A stretch of 9,671 nt of DNA from assembly GCA_937899295.1 (NCBI GenBank), contig CALBPO010000355.1, positions 1-9,671 on the forward strand, given 5' to 3'. This DNA is from an uncultured Opitutia bacterium. GTDB lineage: Bacteria; Verrucomicrobiota; Verrucomicrobiia; Opitutales; Coraliomargaritaceae. Positions within the stretch are counted from its first letter, which is position 1. The number at the start of each line of letters is the position of its first letter. The notes under the pieces were generated by a model. The model ran no database searches. It was not told where the DNA came from and was given only the letters and a program-made list of their open reading frames with translations. Position numbers and translations under genes: made by a program. Shown here in pieces: positions 6,588 through 9,671 of this stretch.

Positions 6588-7988
6588 TTAGTGGTTAAGG
6601 TTTAAATTTGTAGAAGGCAGTAGCTTTTCAAGTGAATAGTTGCGGCTACCTTTGAGAAAGATGGCTCCTTCGAATTGAGCAATGGTGGATTTAATTTTTT
6701 CGACGCCCTCAGTGCAGATACACTGTTGTGGAGAGATCGCTGAGGCGTAGGCCTTAGTCAACTCTTTGGAACCGACGAAGGCTACGCGATCCTCCGGGCG
6801 TAGTTTTAGCAAGTGCCCAATGGCTTCGTGCTGGGCGGGAGCATTCGTGCCGAGTTCGTCCATGGCACCGAGTATATAAAAACGTGCAATATTTTGCGGC
6901 GTGCTTCGGTCAAAGGCATCGAGCGCATCCGCCATAGACGAAGGATTGGCATTATAGCAATCGATATAAAAAGTCTGCTCTCTAAATGTTTCAAGGTATC
7001 CGCGATTACCAGAAGGCCGCCACGCTTCGACGCGTTTGCGGATGTCTGACTCAACAATACCCAGATATTTAGCTGCAACGATGGCCAGCGCCGTGTTGCT
7101 CGCGATGCCTTCGCTCGGACTCGCAATTGGGTAGTTTTGACCATCAATGGTGACTTGTTGAGATGCCTGCACTGCTCGAGTTGCTCCCAGATCCTCCATT
7201 TGTTCGGAGACTTTATAGCGAACGATCTGCTTGCTTGGTAAATCGGGAGCAGCGACCCCTTCGGGTAGCAGTACTATAGCACGATGTGCTAGCTTCTTAT
7301 AAGCATTATAGCGCAAGGCATCGACGTGTAGAATAATTGGCGAACCTGGTTTAGCGAGTTCAGCTAAAAGCGATTTTTCGGAGGCGATGTTTTCCAAGCT
7401 GCTCAGAAGTTCTAGGTGGGCGACTTCAATATTTGTCAGCACGTTGAGGTCGGCTTGAATCATTCTTCCAAGCTGCACCATTTCATCAGGCTGATTGATA
7501 CCAGCTTCGATTACAGCGAAGTCTTGTTGATTTGAATCAAGCCCAGAAAGTGTCATAGGTACACCGATGCGATTGTTCCAATTCCCCGCAGTCGCATGTG
7601 TACGGTCTTCGCCGAGTAAGCAGCGCAGCATTTCTTTGGTCGAGGTTTTGCCGCAACTTCCAGTAATACCGACGACAGGCTTTGAAAATTTTGAACGAAG
7701 TGCAGCTCCAATCGCACCGAGGGCGACTAGAGAGTCGCTCACTTTCAATTGAGGCAGTGCAATTGGCTTAGTATTTTCAACGATCGCAGCCACTGCCCCA
7801 CCCCTCACGGCCTGTTCGAGAAATTCATGTCCATCGCGAATACCCATTTTCAATGCTATGAAGCATTGCCCAGGCTTGATCTGACGCGCATCAAAACAAA
7901 AGCCTTCGATAGCTACGTTCGGCTCGTTGAACCATGATCCACCTGTCCAACCGGCTACGTGTTGTGGATCAAAAGATGTCATGGTCAT
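6588..7988 (-). CDS. murF: UDP-N-acetylmuramoyl-tripeptide--D-alanyl-D-alanine ligase
   Basis: Cytoplasmic ATP-dependent Mur ligase that adds D-Ala-D-Ala to UDP-MurNAc-tripeptide. It has 466 residues. The N-terminal substrate domain includes DARQIKPGQCFIALKMG (33-49). The central ATPase domain carries the P-loop GITGSCGKTSTKEM (107-120), NWNNRIGVP (136-144), IEAGINQPDEM (160-170) and TNIEVAHLE (185-193). The C-terminal domain has CYNANPSSM (344-352) and FLKGSR (444-449). Two family elements look altered: the usual GDMLELG appears as GAMDELG (374-380), and the residue pattern before SNTALAIVAA (297-306) lacks the common histidine. Its ATG overlaps the murE TGA as ATGA, a sign of translational coupling. 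A second in-frame ATG at 7982 is also possible. Confidence 0.97.
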   Translation of the reverse strand: MTMTSFDPQHVAGWTGGSWFNEPNVAIEGFCFDARQIKPGQCFIALKMGIRDGHEFLEQAVRGGAVAAIVENTKPIALPQLKVSDSLVALGAIGAALRSKFSKPVVGITGSCGKTSTKEMLRCLLGEDRTHATAGNWNNRIGVPMTLSGLDSNQQDFAVIEAGINQPDEMVQLGRMIQADLNVLTNIEVAHLELLSSLENIASEKSLLAELAKPGSPIILHVDALRYNAYKKLAHRAIVLLPEGVAAPDLPSKQIVRYKVSEQMEDLGATRAVQASQQVTIDGQNYPIASPSEGIASNTALAIVAAKYLGIVESDIRKRVEAWRPSGNRGYLETFREQTFYIDCYNANPSSMADALDAFDRSTPQNIARFYILGAMDELGTNAPAQHEAIGHLLKLRPEDRVAFVGSKELTKAYASAISPQQCICTEGVEKIKSTIAQFEGAIFLKGSRNYSLEKLLPSTNLNLNH

Positions 7989-9457
7989 GAAATTTTTTTA
8001 AGGCATATCAAATCACGAGCTATCTGACGATCATCAAAAGGAATCACTGTGCCGTCAAACTCTTGAAAAGCTTCATGGCCTTTCCCTGCGATTAAAACGC
8101 AGTCTCCGGCTTTAGCGGAATCTAGCGCAAGCGAGATAGCGTGCTTACGGTCGTTGACAAAGTGGGCGCTTTTACTGTCTTTAGCTTCACGCATGTCGGC
8201 GAAGATTTGATCGATCGACTCAGTTCGAGGATTGTCCGAAGTGACAAAGACTTTATCGGCACCCTCAATAGCAGCGCACAGCATGGGCGCGCGCTTAGTG
8301 CGATCTCGGTCGCCACCGCAGCCGAAAACAACAATGAGGCGGCCAGGTGTTATCTCCCGCAACATGGCGCAGGCATGGGTGAGCGCATCATCGGTGTGAG
8401 CATAATCGACAATGACATTAAATGACTGCTCTTCATTAATCCGCTCCATACGACCGGGCACACCTGGGAAAGAACCAGCGCAACCCAGCATCGCTTTGAT
8501 ACAGTGGCCTTTTGTATAAGCGATCGCGAGTGCTGCCAATAGATTACTCACATTATAGCGGCCAAGTAGCGGTGATTTGACTTGTATCTCGCCCTCTGGC
8601 CAGGTGAGTTGGAACTCTGTATGGTCAGCAAAGAGATCGACTTTTTCTGCACGAAAAGTAGCCTCTGTTTCAATTGCAAAGGTAGTAGCTTCGACACTCT
8701 TGGGTAGTTCGCTGAGTAGGCGTTTACCATAGGGGCAGTCTATATTAATGATTGCTTTACGCGGTTGGCGCCCCATGCCGCCAGTGAATAGACGCTTCTT
8801 TACTTCAAAGTATACCTCCATCGATTTATGATAATCGATATGATCCTGCGTGAGATTCAAAAACGTAGCCGCGTCGACGTCTAGGCCGTAAGTACGCTTC
8901 TGATCAATCCCGTGGGAACTAACCTCAATCACGGCTTCAGTGCAATTGTTCTCCACCATCTGCGCGAGTAAAGCGTAGACATCCACCGATTCTGGTGTCG
9001 TACGAAAAGATGGTAGCGTGCGCTTGCCCAGATCATAGCGAATGGTACCTACCAAACCAACTTGATCTTGCCCACCGATTAGATGCTGCGTGAGCATGGA
9101 GACAGTGGTCTTACCATTGGTACCAGTGATACCCGTCACGCCAAGTTTAGCATCGGGCGCATGGTAGAACTCGCGCGAAATAAGCGCCAAAGTACGACGC
9201 ACATCAGCGACTTGGATATAGTCGATTGGGAAGTGATGCCCGAGATCTTCCACGGTGATGATGGCCACTGCGCCGCGATCAACAGCTTCTTCAACAAAGA
9301 GATTACCATCTGTGCGCAGACCACCAATGGCAAAGAAGAGAGCACCTGGTACTACGCGGCGACTATCCGTAATCAGGCAAGTCACTGCGCTATCCTCGCG
9401 GAGCTTGCGACGAATCGTGTCGACGCAAGTAAGCAGATGACTTACGTTGGGATTCAT
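7985..9457 (-). CDS. murE: UDP-N-acetylmuramoyl-tripeptide synthetase, meso-diaminopimelate-adding
   Basis: Cytoplasmic Mur ligase that joins the third stem-peptide residue to UDP-MurNAc-L-Ala-D-Glu. From the ATG at 9457 it has 490 residues, usual for MurE. It shows DSRRVVPGALFFAI (31-44), the P-loop GITGTNGKTT (109-118), EVSSHGI, and YFEVKKRLF with the lysine expected to be carbamylated (Lys220). After these come VDYAHTDDAL, FGCGGDRDRTKR, DNPR (408-411) and GKGHE (458-462). DNPR is the motif associated with meso-diaminopimelate specificity, so the peptidoglycan should be of that type. The frame is open to an earlier ATG at 9571, but the extra 38 residues overlap ftsI and lack similarity to MurE; the 9457 start fits the family. 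An A6 run flanked by GATC lies 5-18 bases upstream, with no Shine-Dalgarno. Confidence 0.96.
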   Translation of the reverse strand: MNPNVSHLLTCVDTIRRKLREDSAVTCLITDSRRVVPGALFFAIGGLRTDGNLFVEEAVDRGAVAIITVEDLGHHFPIDYIQVADVRRTLALISREFYHAPDAKLGVTGITGTNGKTTVSMLTQHLIGGQDQVGLVGTIRYDLGKRTLPSFRTTPESVDVYALLAQMVENNCTEAVIEVSSHGIDQKRTYGLDVDAATFLNLTQDHIDYHKSMEVYFEVKKRLFTGGMGRQPRKAIINIDCPYGKRLLSELPKSVEATTFAIETEATFRAEKVDLFADHTEFQLTWPEGEIQVKSPLLGRYNVSNLLAALAIAYTKGHCIKAMLGCAGSFPGVPGRMERINEEQSFNVIVDYAHTDDALTHACAMLREITPGRLIVVFGCGGDRDRTKRAPMLCAAIEGADKVFVTSDNPRTESIDQIFADMREAKDSKSAHFVNDRKHAISLALDSAKAGDCVLIAGKGHEAFQEFDGTVIPFDDRQIARDLICLKKIS

Positions 9458-9542
9458 AGGTGATCTTTTTTGATCGCTGAACGCGGTTTGTTCGAATCGG
9501 CGGGAGTAAGATTGTCTAGAACTGGCAGATGAGAGTAAGGTG

Positions 9543-9671
9543 CTAATTTGAAATTCTGCTAGACCGATCATAAATTGAGGGTTGTAAGTTTACGAATGCG
9601 GCGTCTGAGCGAGTAGGGCGGATGCCTAAATAGGCAATGCAAGCTTCAGCAATATTGCGAAAGGCAGGCGC
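9543..9671 (-). CDS. ftsI: Peptidoglycan D,D-transpeptidase FtsI/PBP3, C-terminal end (partial at window edge)
   Basis: The minus strand from the right edge reads 42 codons to a TAG at 9543-9545. The first residues, APAFRNIAEACIAYLGIRPT, match the end of the transpeptidase domain of division-type class B penicillin-binding proteins (typically 'APVFREIAEAVLRYLG.PP'). FtsI cross-links septal peptidoglycan at the division site, with its catalytic domain in the periplasm. The identification from so short a piece is supported by position, since ftsI directly precedes murE in most dcw clusters. The stop lies 85 bases before the murE start. The catalytic residues are outside the window. Confidence 0.78.
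   Translation of the reverse strand, partial: APAFRNIAEACIAYLGIRPTRSDAAFVNLQPSIYDRSSRISN

Noticed and set aside
9458..9571. Longer murE start at 9571
   Set aside because: The additional 38 residues overlap the ftsI end in another frame, are Ser/Arg-rich and do not resemble MurE N-termini; the ATG at 9457 gives the normal length.

Overview
The window is a mostly ordinary stretch of chromosome from a Gram-negative-type bacterium with a meso-diaminopimelate-type peptidoglycan. This rests on the DNPR motif in MurE and a lipobox lipoprotein. Several features together suggest a member of the PVC group, perhaps Verrucomicrobiota/Opitutales. They are the scarcity of Shine-Dalgarno sites, a lipoprotein of the DUF3568 type, the ftsI-murE-murF-mraY order and the general look of the proteins. 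The taxonomic placement is an inference, not something I could test. No CRISPR array, tRNA, rRNA, insertion sequence or phage gene is visible.

Layout, left to right. Positions 1-157 (minus) carry a C-terminal piece of formate-tetrahydrofolate ligase (fhs) whose 5' part is missing. About 30-60 bases later, on the plus strand, begins the C-terminal half of a TVP38/TMEM64 (DedA-superfamily) membrane protein that also lacks its 5' part. These look like the two ends of a deletion inside a divergent gene pair, or a misassembly. The TVP38 remnant overlaps by 11 bases the gene for the exonuclease VII large subunit (xseA, 601-1947). A 514-base stretch without a convincing gene follows. It contains a strong GNRA-capped hairpin with a U-rich tail (2191-2230) and a second bulged hairpin (2306-2335). 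Next come a small DUF3568-like lipoprotein gene (2462-2860) with a clear intrinsic terminator, and then a two-gene unit of a PfkB-family adenosine/sugar kinase (3049-4029) and proA (4063-5334).

The right half (5475-9671) is on the minus strand and is part of a division/cell-wall (dcw) cluster. Read 5' to 3' on that strand it is ftsI (3' end only), murE, murF and mraY. murE and murF overlap by ATGA, and murF and mraY are 9 bases apart. These genes act in sequence: MurE adds meso-diaminopimelate to UDP-MurNAc-dipeptide, MurF adds D-Ala-D-Ala, MraY moves the pentapeptide onto undecaprenyl phosphate, and FtsI cross-links septal peptidoglycan. The cluster stops at mraY, where it meets proA end to end. 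The usual murD-ftsW-murG continuation is absent at this point.

I did not find an exciting undescribed system. The points most worth a second look are the double truncation at the left end, the structured non-coding stretch upstream of the lipoprotein gene, and the interruption of the dcw cluster after mraY.
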